Assembly (NCBI RefSeq): GCF_007293315.1 | Contig: NZ_VLXZ01000006.1 | Location: forward strand, 62,001-126,000 | Length of the DNA stretch: 64,000 nt | Direction: 5' to 3' | Source of the DNA: Alkalicoccobacillus porphyridii | GTDB taxonomy: Bacteria > Bacillota > Bacilli > Bacillales > Bacillaceae_D | Shown here: positions 55,995 through 64,000 of the stretch, one piece after another | How positions within the stretch are numbered: the stretch's first letter is position 1 | Layout: each line of letters starts with the position of its first letter | The notes under the pieces: generated by a model | What the model was told of the DNA's origin: nothing | The model's database searches: none | Seen by the model: the letters and a program-made list of their open reading frames with translations, nothing else | Translations under genes and position numbers: made by a program

Positions 55995-58070
55995 ATGGCC
56001 GATTATTTAGTAATCGTGGAATCTCCCGCCAAAGCAAAGACCATTGGTAAGTACTTAGGAAAAAAGTATATCGTTAAAGCATCAATGGGACATGTAAGGG
56101 ATTTACCAAAGAGTCAGATGGGTGTGGATGTATCCAATCAGTTTGAACCAAGGTATATTACGATCCGCGGAAAAGGCCCAGTATTAAAGGAATTAAAAAC
56201 AGCAGCAAAAAAAGTTAAACGAATTTATTTAGCGGCTGACCCTGATAGAGAAGGGGAAGCGATAGCGTGGCATTTGGCTCATAGCCTTGATATAGATGAA
56301 AAGTCTGAATGTCGTGTTGTATTCAATGAGATTACCAAGCAAGCAATCAAAGATGCGTTTAAAACGCCAAGGCCAATTAATATGGACCTTGTTGATTCCC
56401 AGCAGGCTCGTAGAATTCTTGATCGATTAGTTGGCTATAATATTAGCCCTTTATTATGGAAGAAAGTGAAAAAAGGATTAAGTGCTGGTCGAGTACAATC
56501 AGTAGCCGTAAAAATGATCATCGACCGTGAAAAAGAAATTCAAGCATTTAAACCAGAAGAGTACTGGAGTATAACGGGTAAGTTTTTGTTAAACAAAGAC
56601 GAGTTCGAGGCAAAATTTCACGGTATGAATGGAAAGAAAAAAGAGTTGAGCTCACAGAGTGACGTTAATGAGGTCATGTCAGCCTTAAAGGGGAAGGACT
56701 ATTCTGTACAATCTGTGAAGAAAAAAGAGCGTAAACGTAACCCTGCCGCTCCTTTTACTACATCATCACTTCAACAGGAGGCAGCACGTAAGCTTAATTT
56801 CCGAGCGAAGAAGACGATGATGCTGGCTCAGCAATTATATGAAGGAATTGATATTGGGAAGCAAGGTACAGTCGGTCTTATTACTTATATGAGAACAGAC
56901 TCTACTCGGATATCTGACACTGCGAAAGCAGAAACAAAAGCCTATATTGAGAATCAATTTGGAAAAGAATACACGCGTGTTGGTGCAAGAACGGTTAACA
57001 AAGATCAAAAGACCCAAGACGCTCATGAAGCCATTCGTCCTACATCGGTTAATTATGATCCGAAAGAATTAAAGGCTTATTTATCTCGAGATCAGCTCCG
57101 TTTATATAAACTTATCTGGGAACGTTTGATCTCAAGTGAGATGGCACCAGCCGTTATGGATACAATGACTGTCGATTTAGATAATAATGGCGTCATGTTT
57201 AGAGCCACTGGTTCCAAGGTGAAGTTTCCAGGTTTTATGAAGGTTTATATTGAAGGTAATGACGATGGAAAAAAGGAAGAAGATCGCTTGCTTCCTAATC
57301 TTGAAGAGGGCCAAACGGTTAAGCAGAAGGAACTAGAGCCAAATCAGCACTTCACGCAGCCGCCTCCGCGCTATACAGAGGCTAGGTTAGTTAAGACGAT
57401 GGAAGAGCTTGGAATTGGTAGACCGTCAACCTATGCACCGACACTCGACACCATCCAAAGAAGAGGATACGTTGCACTCGATGAGAAGCGATTTATTCCA
57501 ACTGAATTAGGTGACATTGTTTTAGAGCTAATTGTAGATTTCTTCCCGGAAATTTTAGATGTGAAGTTCACTGCAAAAATGGAAAATGATCTTGATGCCA
57601 TTGAAGAAGGTAAGGACCAATGGATTGATGTCATTGATAGCTTCTATCAAAATTTTGAGAAGAGATTACACGTAGCTGAAGAACAAATGAAGGAAGTTGA
57701 AATTAAAGATGAACCTGCCGGTGAGGATTGTGAGAAGTGCGGTTCAGAAATGGTTTATAAAATGGGTAGATATGGAAAGTTTATGGCTTGCTCCAACTTC
57801 CCAGATTGTCGAAATACAAAAGCAATAGTGAAGGATATTGGGGTGAAATGCCCAACCTGTAAAGAAGGAAATATTGTTGAACGTCGAAGCAAAAAAAGAC
57901 GGATCTTCTACGGCTGTGATCGTTATCCTGAGTGCGAGTTTGTTTCATGGGATAAGCCAATTGCCAGACCGTGCCCTAAATGTAGTGGCCTTTTGGTTGA
58001 GAAGAAACTTAAGAAAAGTGTGCAGGTGCAATGTGTATCATGTGATTACTCAGAAAAAGATACCAACTAA
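55995..58070 (+). CDS. topA: DNA topoisomerase I
   Basis: Type IA enzyme relaxing negative supercoils. The ATG at 55995 follows GAGGGAG by 8 bases and gives 691 residues, [17 protein letters not shown]; an ATG at 55977 lacks such a site. TOPRIM domain (about 3-115, with [15 protein letters not shown]), catalytic tyrosine in [13 protein letters not shown] (about 298), and three C-terminal zinc ribbons (CEKCG..CSNFPDC, CPTCK..CDRYPEC, CPKCS..CVSC). Follows dprA as in B. subtilis. Confidence 0.97.
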   Translation: MADYLVIVESPAKAKTIGKYLGKKYIVKASMGHVRDLPKSQMGVDVSNQFEPRYITIRGKGPVLKELKTAAKKVKRIYLAADPDREGEAIAWHLAHSLDIDEKSECRVVFNEITKQAIKDAFKTPRPINMDLVDSQQARRILDRLVGYNISPLLWKKVKKGLSAGRVQSVAVKMIIDREKEIQAFKPEEYWSITGKFLLNKDEFEAKFHGMNGKKKELSSQSDVNEVMSALKGKDYSVQSVKKKERKRNPAAPFTTSSLQQEAARKLNFRAKKTMMLAQQLYEGIDIGKQGTVGLITYMRTDSTRISDTAKAETKAYIENQFGKEYTRVGARTVNKDQKTQDAHEAIRPTSVNYDPKELKAYLSRDQLRLYKLIWERLISSEMAPAVMDTMTVDLDNNGVMFRATGSKVKFPGFMKVYIEGNDDGKKEEDRLLPNLEEGQTVKQKELEPNQHFTQPPPRYTEARLVKTMEELGIGRPSTYAPTLDTIQRRGYVALDEKRFIPTELGDIVLELIVDFFPEILDVKFTAKMENDLDAIEEGKDQWIDVIDSFYQNFEKRLHVAEEQMKEVEIKDEPAGEDCEKCGSEMVYKMGRYGKFMACSNFPDCRNTKAIVKDIGVKCPTCKEGNIVERRSKKRRIFYGCDRYPECEFVSWDKPIARPCPKCSGLLVEKKLKKSVQVQCVSCDYSEKDTN

Positions 58071-58078
58071 ATAGTAAA

Positions 58079-58127
58079 AAAAGGGCTGTCGAGACCATTA
58101 AAAACGGTTTTACTGGACAGTCCTGTT
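58079..58127 (+). terminator. Terminator-like hairpin after topA
   Basis: GGGCTGTCGAGACC...ACGG...CTGGACAGTCC pairs with bulges; the downstream T tract is poor (TGTTTGC). It may be partial or act on the other strand, where AAAAAA becomes a T run. Confidence 0.5.
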
Positions 58128-58178
58128 TGCTACGTGTACCATTCAATAAGCAAGCTAGTAAAGAAAGGTGAAATGACA

Positions 58179-59489
58179 ATGACGGAACAACCAATCATTA
58201 CGGTGATCGGAGCAGGACTTGCAGGTAGTGAAGCTGCTTGGCAGATCGCGAAGCAAGGAATTAAGGTTCATTTATACGAAATGAGGCCGGTAAAGCAAAC
58301 ACCCGCCCATCATACAGATAAATTTGCAGAGCTTGTGTGCAGTAATTCATTACGAGGCAATTCTTTAACAAATGCAGTAGGTGTATTAAAGGAAGAAATG
58401 AGAAGACTTGATTCGGTTATTATTGCCTCCGCTGATCAGGCGGCCGTTCCCGCTGGTGGTGCTTTAGCTGTCGATCGGCATGATTTTGCTGATGCTGTAA
58501 CCCAAAGTGTACGTAATCACCCTAATATCACTGTATTTAATGAAGAAATAGATTCAATTCCCGAAGGACCAACTATTATTGCAACAGGTCCATTAACGTC
58601 TGAGGGCTTATCTAAGAGCTTAGGTGAACTTACGGGTGAAGAATCACTTTATTTTTATGATGCGGCTGCACCTATTATAGATGCGGAAACCATCGATCGT
58701 GATAAGGTTTATTTGAAAAGTCGCTATGACAAAGGGGAAGCGGCTTATTTAAACTGTCCGATGACAGAAGAGGAATTTGATCGTTTTTACGAAGCGTTAA
58801 TTGCCGCAGAAACAGTCCCATTAAAAGAATTTGAAAAAGAAATCTTTTTTGAGGGATGTATGCCGATAGAAGTGATGGCAGGTCGTGGTCGCAAAACAAT
58901 GCTGTTTGGGCCGATGAAGCCAGTAGGTTTAGACGATCCTAAAACAGGAAAAAGACCTTATGCGGTTGTACAGCTAAGACAAGACAACTCATCGGGTACT
59001 TTATATAATATGGTTGGCTTCCAAACGCATTTAAAATGGGGTCCACAAAAAGAGGTATTCCGATTAATTCCAGGATTAGAGCAAGCGGATTTTGTCCGAT
59101 ACGGAGTCATGCACCGTAATACATTTTTAAATTCACCAAAGCTTTTAAGACGCACGTATCAATTTAAAGAACGTGATGACCTATTTTTTGCCGGGCAAAT
59201 TACAGGTGTAGAAGGTTATGTTGAATCTGCAGCTGCTGGAATGATTGCTGGGATTAATGCAGCAAGACTAGTCCAAGGGAAAGAGCTTCTCATTTTCCCG
59301 GAAGAAACCCTGCTTGGAGCGATGGCAGAGTACATTACAACAGAAGCGAAAAAGAATTTCCAACCGATTAATGCAAACTTCGGTTTATTAAGACCATTAG
59401 ATGAACGCATTAAGGTTAAAAAAGATCGCTATGAAAAGCTAGCTGAGCGAGCACTCGGTACAATTCTGAATTTTATGAAAGAAATGTGA
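58179..59489 (+). CDS. trmFO: tRNA (uracil54-C5)-methyltransferase, folate-dependent (TrmFO)
   Basis: Makes m5U54 in the T loop with methylenetetrahydrofolate and FADH2. ATG 58179 is 8 bases after AAAGGTG and gives 436 residues; ATG 58173 and longer starts are less well placed. N-terminal FAD loop [40 protein letters not shown], catalytic cysteines in [12 protein letters not shown] and in [15 protein letters not shown], and C-terminal [19 protein letters not shown]. First gene of the conserved trmFO-xerC-hslV-hslU-codY run; formerly gid. Confidence 0.96.
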   Translation: MTEQPIITVIGAGLAGSEAAWQIAKQGIKVHLYEMRPVKQTPAHHTDKFAELVCSNSLRGNSLTNAVGVLKEEMRRLDSVIIASADQAAVPAGGALAVDRHDFADAVTQSVRNHPNITVFNEEIDSIPEGPTIIATGPLTSEGLSKSLGELTGEESLYFYDAAAPIIDAETIDRDKVYLKSRYDKGEAAYLNCPMTEEEFDRFYEALIAAETVPLKEFEKEIFFEGCMPIEVMAGRGRKTMLFGPMKPVGLDDPKTGKRPYAVVQLRQDNSSGTLYNMVGFQTHLKWGPQKEVFRLIPGLEQADFVRYGVMHRNTFLNSPKLLRRTYQFKERDDLFFAGQITGVEGYVESAAAGMIAGINAARLVQGKELLIFPEETLLGAMAEYITTEAKKNFQPINANFGLLRPLDERIKVKKDRYEKLAERALGTILNFMKEM

Positions 59490-59550
59490 ATATCGTTGTT
59501 TTTGCTTGGTCGTCATGTTAGAATTTAGAAGCTTAGGAGAGGTGAGTTAA

Positions 59551-60459
59551 TTGAATCAACAATTAGAGCAGCAATGGCTTGAGCAGTTTAAGCGCTACCT
59601 GCAAATTGAAAAAGGTTGCTCACCTCATACGTTATTGAATTATACACGGGACATTTTGGCCTTTTATACATTCATGAGACGAGAAGGGTTAGACTCGTTG
59701 AGTGACGTAACCTACGCAGATCTTCGAGTGTATTTAAGTGAGTTATTTGCTCAAGAATATGCTCGTAAGACTGTTTCTAGAAGACTTTCAAGTATGCGAA
59801 GCTTTGCCCACTTTCTAAAACGTGAACAGTTACTTGAGGAGAATGTCTTTGCACAGGCTTCACTTCCTAAAGCTGAGAGTCGATTACCTCAGTTTTTATA
59901 TGAAGAAGAAGTGGATCAGCTTTTTGCAGGAATTAAAGGAGATGAACCACTTGATTTACGCGACCGCGCAATCCTCGAGCTTCTCTACGCGACAGGGATT
60001 CGTGTAAGTGAATGTGCTACTCTTCAATTAACTGATTTGGATGTTTCTATTGGAACATTACTCGTTTATGGTAAAGGAAAAAAAGAACGATATGTCCCTA
60101 TTGGTTCTTGTGCCATTCAAGCATTAAACGCCTACATATCATCAGGCAGACCCCACTTAGCAGCAAAAAGCACTATTCCTACTAAGGAGTTGTTTCTTAA
60201 TTACAGAGGAACGGTCCTCTCAGAGCGAAGCTATCGTACTATTTTAAAGAAAAGAATGAACCAAGCTGCCTTGTATCATGAGATGAGTCCTCATAAGCTT
60301 AGGCATTCCTTTGCTACTCATCTATTGAATAATGGGGCAGACCTACGAGTGGTTCAAGAGTTACTTGGGCATGTGAATTTATCTACTACCCAGGTATATA
60401 CACATGTTTCAAAGGATCGTTTAAGGGATGTCTATTTAGATCATCATCCTCGCGCGTAA
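59551..60459 (+). CDS. xerC: Tyrosine recombinase XerC (CodV)
   Basis: Resolves chromosome dimers at dif with XerD. TTG start at 59551 after AGGAGAGGTG, giving 302 residues. N-terminal SAM-like core-binding domain (about 5-90); catalytic residues Arg (ATGIRVSECATLQL), Lys (GKGKKERYVP), His-x-x-Arg (SPHKLRHSFATHL), His (LLGHVNLSTTQVY) and the Tyr nucleophile in QVYTHVSK. Lies between trmFO and hslV as in B. subtilis, where it is named codV. Confidence 0.95.
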   Translation: MNQQLEQQWLEQFKRYLQIEKGCSPHTLLNYTRDILAFYTFMRREGLDSLSDVTYADLRVYLSELFAQEYARKTVSRRLSSMRSFAHFLKREQLLEENVFAQASLPKAESRLPQFLYEEEVDQLFAGIKGDEPLDLRDRAILELLYATGIRVSECATLQLTDLDVSIGTLLVYGKGKKERYVPIGSCAIQALNAYISSGRPHLAAKSTIPTKELFLNYRGTVLSERSYRTILKKRMNQAALYHEMSPHKLRHSFATHLLNNGADLRVVQELLGHVNLSTTQVYTHVSKDRLRDVYLDHHPRA

Positions 60460-60480
60460 GCACCATAAGGAGGTAAGCCA

Positions 60481-61026
60481 ATGGATCAAACATTTCACGC
60501 CACCACCATTTTTGCCGTTCGACATAATGGCAAAAGCGCTATGTCAGGCGATGGTCAAGTCACGTTTGGCAATGCCGTTGTGATGAAACATACAGCTAAA
60601 AAGGTAAGGCGCATATACGGTGGTAAAGTACTGGCTGGGTTCGCGGGTTCCGTTGCGGATGCCTTTACATTATTTGAAAAGTTCGAAGGCAAGCTTGAGG
60701 AATACAATGGTAATTTACAGCGTGCTTCTGTAGAACTAGCCAAGGAATGGAGAAGCGATCGTGTGCTTCGTAAGCTCGAAGCGATGATTATCGTCATGGA
60801 TACGGAGCGATTGCTGTTAATCTCCGGAACGGGTGAAGTCATTGAACCGGATGATGGCATATTGGCAATTGGTTCTGGTGGGAATTATGCCTTAGCAGCA
60901 GGTAGAGCACTTAAAAAGCATGCTTCAAACTTAGACGCTGTTGACATTGCCAGAGCAGCACTTGAGACAGCTGGAGAGATCTGTGTATACACAAACGATC
61001 AACTCATTGTAGAAGAGCTTGCTTAA
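60481..61026 (+). CDS. hslV: ATP-dependent protease peptidase subunit HslV (ClpQ, CodW)
   Basis: Proteolytic chamber that works with HslU. 181 residues; ATG after AAGGAGGT. The N-terminus is [56 protein letters not shown] and [16 protein letters not shown] identify the family. The conserved TT (Thr8-Thr9) is where processing exposes the nucleophile in other HslV proteins. B. subtilis CodW instead has Ser right after the initiator Met (MSSFHATT) and was reported as an N-terminal serine protease; here residue 2 is Asp. Confidence 0.95.
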   Translation: MDQTFHATTIFAVRHNGKSAMSGDGQVTFGNAVVMKHTAKKVRRIYGGKVLAGFAGSVADAFTLFEKFEGKLEEYNGNLQRASVELAKEWRSDRVLRKLEAMIIVMDTERLLLISGTGEVIEPDDGILAIGSGGNYALAAGRALKKHASNLDAVDIARAALETAGEICVYTNDQLIVEELA

Positions 61027-61047
61027 GCTGAAGGGAGAGGTCTCTAT

Positions 61048-62439
61048 ATGAAGAATTCATTAACGCCAAAAGAAATCGTCCAAAAGCTTGATCAATATAT
61101 TGTGGGTCAGGAAACAGCTAAAAAGTCAGTGGCTGTAGCCTTACGAAACCGTTATCGTCGTAGCCAGTTGGATGATAAACTAAAGGATGAAATAACACCT
61201 AAAAATATCCTGATGATTGGTCCTACTGGAGTTGGAAAAACAGAGATTGCTCGCCGCTTAGCAAAGCTTGTTGGTGCACCTTTTATGAAGGTTGAAGCAA
61301 CAAAGTTCACGGAAGTTGGATATGTTGGCCGAGATGTTGAGTCGATGGTACGAGACTTAGTAGATACAAGTGTACGGATGGTAAAGGATGAACGATTGTC
61401 TACTGTTAGAGGTCGTGCTGAAGAGCTGGCAAATGAGCGCATCGTAGATCTTCTTGTTCCGTCTGGTAAACGGAAGACTGCAAATAAGAACCCATTTGAA
61501 ATGTTATTTTCAAATGATGATTCTGAAGAAGAAGAGCAACAATCAGAGGAAGAGCTTTCACAAAAAGAACTGAAACGTAAGATGGCTCATAAGCTAGCGC
61601 TTGGTGAACTAGAAGATCGTCTTGTAACGATTGAGGTTTCAGAACAAAGTCAACAAATGATGGATATGTTCCAAGGCGCAGGCATGGAACAAATGGGAAT
61701 GAACATGCAAGAAATGTTTGGAAATCTCATGCCTAAGAAGAAAAAGAAACGCAAGCTACCCATTTCAGATGCTAGAAAGGTTCTGATTGAGGATGAAGCT
61801 CAAAAGCTAATTGACATGGATGATGTTAATCATGAGGCGATCACGAGAGCAGAGCAGCTTGGTATTATATTTATTGATGAAATTGATAAAGTAGCTGGAA
61901 AAAGTCAGCAATCAGCCGATGTATCTAGAGAGGGTGTGCAACGAGATATCCTTCCAATTGTAGAAGGATCTACTGTTGTGACAAAGCACGGACCAGTGAA
62001 AACGGATCATATTCTTTTTATCGGTGCAGGAGCTTTCCATATGTCTAAACCGTCTGATCTCATACCTGAACTACAAGGTAGGTTTCCTATTCGAGTCGAG
62101 CTGTCCAATTTATCAGTTGATGAGTTTGTCCGTATCCTTATGGAGCCGGATAATGCACTATTAAAGCAGTATCAAGCCTTGCTATCAACGGAGGGTATAA
62201 AAATAACCTTTACGGACGAAGCTGTTCGTAAGCTAGCAGTGATTGCTGCTGAAGTAAATCAGGAAACTGAAAATATTGGAGCTAGAAGGCTGCACACACT
62301 TCTGGAACGTTTGCTAGAGGATTTATCCTTTGAAGCACCTGAAATATCATTGAATGAAATTGCAATTACAGCTGAATATGTCGATGAAAAATTAGCGACG
62401 ATCGCTAAAAATAAAGATTTAAGTCAATTCATTTTATAA
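61048..62439 (+). CDS. hslU: ATPase subunit HslU (ClpY, CodX)
   Basis: AAA+ unfoldase feeding HslV. 463 residues. Walker [14 protein letters not shown] (about 56-68), the GYVGRD pore loop, an intermediate (I) domain (about 110-245) with an acidic, Ser/Glu-rich stretch ([16 protein letters not shown]) and a Met-rich stretch ([20 protein letters not shown]), Walker [13 protein letters not shown], and the sensor 2 region [19 protein letters not shown]. The C-terminal tail LSQFIL inserts into HslV pockets. GGGAGAGG precedes the ATG. Confidence 0.96.
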   Translation: MKNSLTPKEIVQKLDQYIVGQETAKKSVAVALRNRYRRSQLDDKLKDEITPKNILMIGPTGVGKTEIARRLAKLVGAPFMKVEATKFTEVGYVGRDVESMVRDLVDTSVRMVKDERLSTVRGRAEELANERIVDLLVPSGKRKTANKNPFEMLFSNDDSEEEEQQSEEELSQKELKRKMAHKLALGELEDRLVTIEVSEQSQQMMDMFQGAGMEQMGMNMQEMFGNLMPKKKKKRKLPISDARKVLIEDEAQKLIDMDDVNHEAITRAEQLGIIFIDEIDKVAGKSQQSADVSREGVQRDILPIVEGSTVVTKHGPVKTDHILFIGAGAFHMSKPSDLIPELQGRFPIRVELSNLSVDEFVRILMEPDNALLKQYQALLSTEGIKITFTDEAVRKLAVIAAEVNQETENIGARRLHTLLERLLEDLSFEAPEISLNEIAITAEYVDEKLATIAKNKDLSQFIL

Positions 62440-62469
62440 AAATTGACTGATTATGGAGGAGATAAGAAC

Positions 62470-63249
62470 ATGGATTTATTAACAAGGTCAAGAAAGATTA
62501 ACGATATGCTACAAAAGTCAAGCGGACAGCACGTCAGCTTTAGAGATATGGCACAAACTTTGGGTGAAACGATAGGCTCCAATGTCTATGTATTAAGTCG
62601 CCGCGGACGTATTTTAGGTTTTTCCATTCAAGAAGAGATAGAGAATGATCGAATGAAGAAAATGTTTGAAGAGAAGCAATTCCCTCTCGAATACACGGAA
62701 GGTTTGTTTAAAGTAGACGACACATCTGCAAACATCGGAATTGAAAGTGAATTCACGGCTTTTCCAGTTGAGAACAAGGATCTGTTCAAATCCGGTCTAA
62801 CAACCATCGTTCCAATTAAGGGTGGAGGCCAACGTTTAGGAACTCTTATTCTCTCACGTTTAAATAACTCATTTAATGATGATGATTTAATCCTTGCAGA
62901 ATATGGAGCAACGGTTGTAGGCATGGAAATTCTTCATGAGAAAACACAGGAAATCGAAGAAGAAGCAAGAAGCAAAGCAGTGGTACAAATGGCTATTAGT
63001 TCACTTTCCTACAGTGAACTTGAAGCTGTTGAGCATATTTTTGAAGAGCTTGATGGAAGAGAAGGCTTGCTAGTAGCGAGTAAGGTAGCTGACCGAGTGG
63101 GGATTACTCGTTCTGTTATTGTTAATGCCTTACGTAAGCTTGAAAGTGCTGGCGTAATTGAGTCCCGTTCACTTGGAATGAAAGGCACATATATTAAAGT
63201 GTTAAATAATAAATTTTTAAATGAACTAGAGCGTATGAAAGCAAAATAA
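62470..63249 (+). CDS. codY: Global regulator CodY
   Basis: GTP- and branched-chain amino acid-sensing repressor of nutrient-limitation genes. The ATG at 62470 after TGGAGGAG gives 259 residues starting [20 protein letters not shown]-terminal GAF ligand domain (about 1-155), then a winged helix: [19 protein letters not shown] and [19 protein letters not shown] (about 203-248). The last gene of the trmFO-to-codY group, followed by a terminator and the flagellar operon, one of whose promoters it represses in B. subtilis. Confidence 0.97.
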   Translation: MDLLTRSRKINDMLQKSSGQHVSFRDMAQTLGETIGSNVYVLSRRGRILGFSIQEEIENDRMKKMFEEKQFPLEYTEGLFKVDDTSANIGIESEFTAFPVENKDLFKSGLTTIVPIKGGGQRLGTLILSRLNNSFNDDDLILAEYGATVVGMEILHEKTQEIEEEARSKAVVQMAISSLSYSELEAVEHIFEELDGREGLLVASKVADRVGITRSVIVNALRKLESAGVIESRSLGMKGTYIKVLNNKFLNELERMKAK

Positions 63250-63270
63250 GCAACGGCGATATAAGATGAA

Positions 63271-63302
63271 AGACTCTCTAAGTTAGAGGGTCTTTTTTTT
63301 AT
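63271..63302 (+). terminator. Terminator after codY
   Basis: AGACTCTCT (63271-63279) pairs with AGAGGGTCT (one G-T pair) around AAGTT, followed by eight or more T. The next 200 bp up to the flgB promoter are AT-rich with nothing else I can support. Confidence 0.9.
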
Positions 63303-63505
63303 GTTAATCTATGCATAGATGTAACTAGGAAATTACTCCTTTTAAAAGAGAATTATTAGGAAAATGTAGATAAAAAAAAAGATAAAATTCAAAATAGTAA
63401 GCGTTATCAGTGCGAAGGGTCAGTATATTGTTAAAATATGATAAATAATTAGGTATTAAAGATTAGGTATATCATCTTAAAAACTGTGTATCTCACAAAG
63501 ATAGT

Positions 63506-63534
63506 TAGACAATGGTCCGAAATTTGAGTACAAT
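63506..63534 (+). promoter_or_regulatory. SigA promoter of the fla/che operon, overlapping a CodY-like box
   Basis: TAGACA (63506-63511), 17-bp spacer, TACAAT (63529-63534), about 79 bp before flgB. AATTTGAGTACAATT at 63521-63535 covers the -10 and keeps the outer half-sites of the CodY motif AATTTTCWGAAAATT. I do not find a good SigD promoter in this gap. Confidence 0.5.
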
Positions 63535-63612
63535 TTCCTTATAAGTAGTGAAAAAGATGCAGGATTATGGATTAATTATGTCGGATTACCACGGTACGAA
63601 GGGAGTATTGTC

Positions 63613-64000
63613 ATGGATCTTTTTTCTGGTACATCATTTCGGTCTATTGAACTAGGAATTAATCAAGCACAAAAAAACCAGCAGATCTTAGCGCATAATA
63701 TTGCGAATGCGGATACACCAGGATATAAAGCTAAAGAACGCTCATTTTTAAATATGCTAGAAAACGAGCTAACCAATGCTAATTTGTCTGCCAAAAAAAC
63801 AAACACCAGTCATGTAGATTTTCGTGGCGGATCAAGCTCTTCAAGATTAAATGAGTTAAAAGGTCAGTATCATCACAACGGAAACGGAGTAGATATTGAT
63901 AAAGAGATGGCCAATTTAGCAGAGAACCAAATTCAATACAATGCTTTAATCGAACGCTTAAATGGTCGTTTCTCTTCCTTACAATCTGTAATAAGGGGAG
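63613..64000 (+). CDS. flgB: Flagellar basal-body rod protein FlgB, 3' end missing
   Basis: Proximal rod protein exported by the flagellar type III system. The ATG at 63613 follows AGGGAG; 129 codons are in the window without a stop. The N-terminus has the rod-protein signature LGINQAQKNQQILAHNIANA followed by DTPGYKAKE, and the C-terminal helix begins VDIDKEMANLAENQIQYNAL. In B. subtilis this is the first gene of the 27-kb fla/che operon, directly after codY as here. Confidence 0.95.
   Translation, partial: MDLFSGTSFRSIELGINQAQKNQQILAHNIANADTPGYKAKERSFLNMLENELTNANLSAKKTNTSHVDFRGGSSSSRLNELKGQYHHNGNGVDIDKEMANLAENQIQYNALIERLNGRFSSLQSVIRG

Overview
The window is a stretch of core chromosome from an endospore-forming, motile member of the Bacillaceae. 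The gene order follows the Bacillus subtilis pyr - yloA/yloB - remA - priA - prkC - spoVM - fakA - recG - fapR/fab - smc - ffh - rplS - sucCD - topA - codY - fla/che backbone almost gene for gene. Evidence for the lineage is the spore peptide gene spoVM, the codVWXY-type cluster (xerC-hslV-hslU-codY), remA, fapR, rqcH, yfkK, and the start of a fla/che operon (flgB) at the right edge. DNA composition is moderately AT-rich. An alkaliphilic or halotolerant relative (Alkalihalobacillus-like) is plausible from the very acidic ectodomain of PrkC and from the kinds of dispersed repeats, but this is inference.

Layout. 1-7224: distal part of the pyrimidine operon (carA, cut by the window edge, carB, pyrK, pyrD, pyrF, pyrE), closed by a terminator. 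7290-8000: gene-free, with a 62-bp tandem repeat array and a 109-bp palindromic repeat. 8002-12549: rqcH on the minus strand (alanine tailing of stalled nascent chains), then a Ca2+ P-type ATPase. 12550-13765: 1.2 kb gene-free repeat region where B. subtilis has yloC. 13766-24701: remA, gmk, rpoZ, coaBC, priA, fmt, rsmB, prpC, prkC, rsgA. 24704-32759: rpe, spoVM, rpmB (minus), yloU, fakA, a DegV/FakB gene, sdaAB, sdaAA, recG. 32763-36477: FapR-controlled phospholipid and fatty acid genes and acyl carrier protein. 36615-44214: RNase III, a minus-strand UPF0435 gene, SMC, FtsY, YlxM, Ffh. 44313-47076: ribosomal and tRNA/rRNA maturation genes (rpsP, khpA, ylqD, rimM, trmD, rplS). 47384-48261: a small non-syntenic insertion. 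48262-54846: sipS, rbgA, rnhB, the FliK/FlhB-like pair ylqG/ylqH, a small unknown gene, sucCD. 55021-63249: dprA, topA, trmFO, xerC, hslVU, codY. 63613-64000: 5' end of flgB.

How it fits together. The genes serve nucleotide synthesis, translation and protein targeting (SRP, signal peptidase, ribosome assembly GTPases RsgA and RbgA), membrane lipid synthesis under FapR, chromosome dynamics (SMC, TopA, XerC, PriA, RecG), and global control (CodY, PrkC/PrpC, RemA). Many neighbours overlap by 1-17 bases and are probably translationally coupled.

No new multi-gene accessory system (phage, CRISPR, restriction or toxin cassette) is visible. The signals most worth a second look are: (i) the 62-bp tandem array, in which a TCTTGG hexamer recurs every 20-21 bp; (ii) two dispersed palindromic repeat families with compensatory base changes between copies, including a 109-base pair of copies where 8 of 13 differences fall in four covarying base pairs; (iii) an apparent one-base deletion right after the natural start of dprA; (iv) an uncharacterised FliK-like/FlhB-like pair outside the flagellar operon; (v) small non-syntenic genes inserted between rplS and sipS and between rnc and smc.
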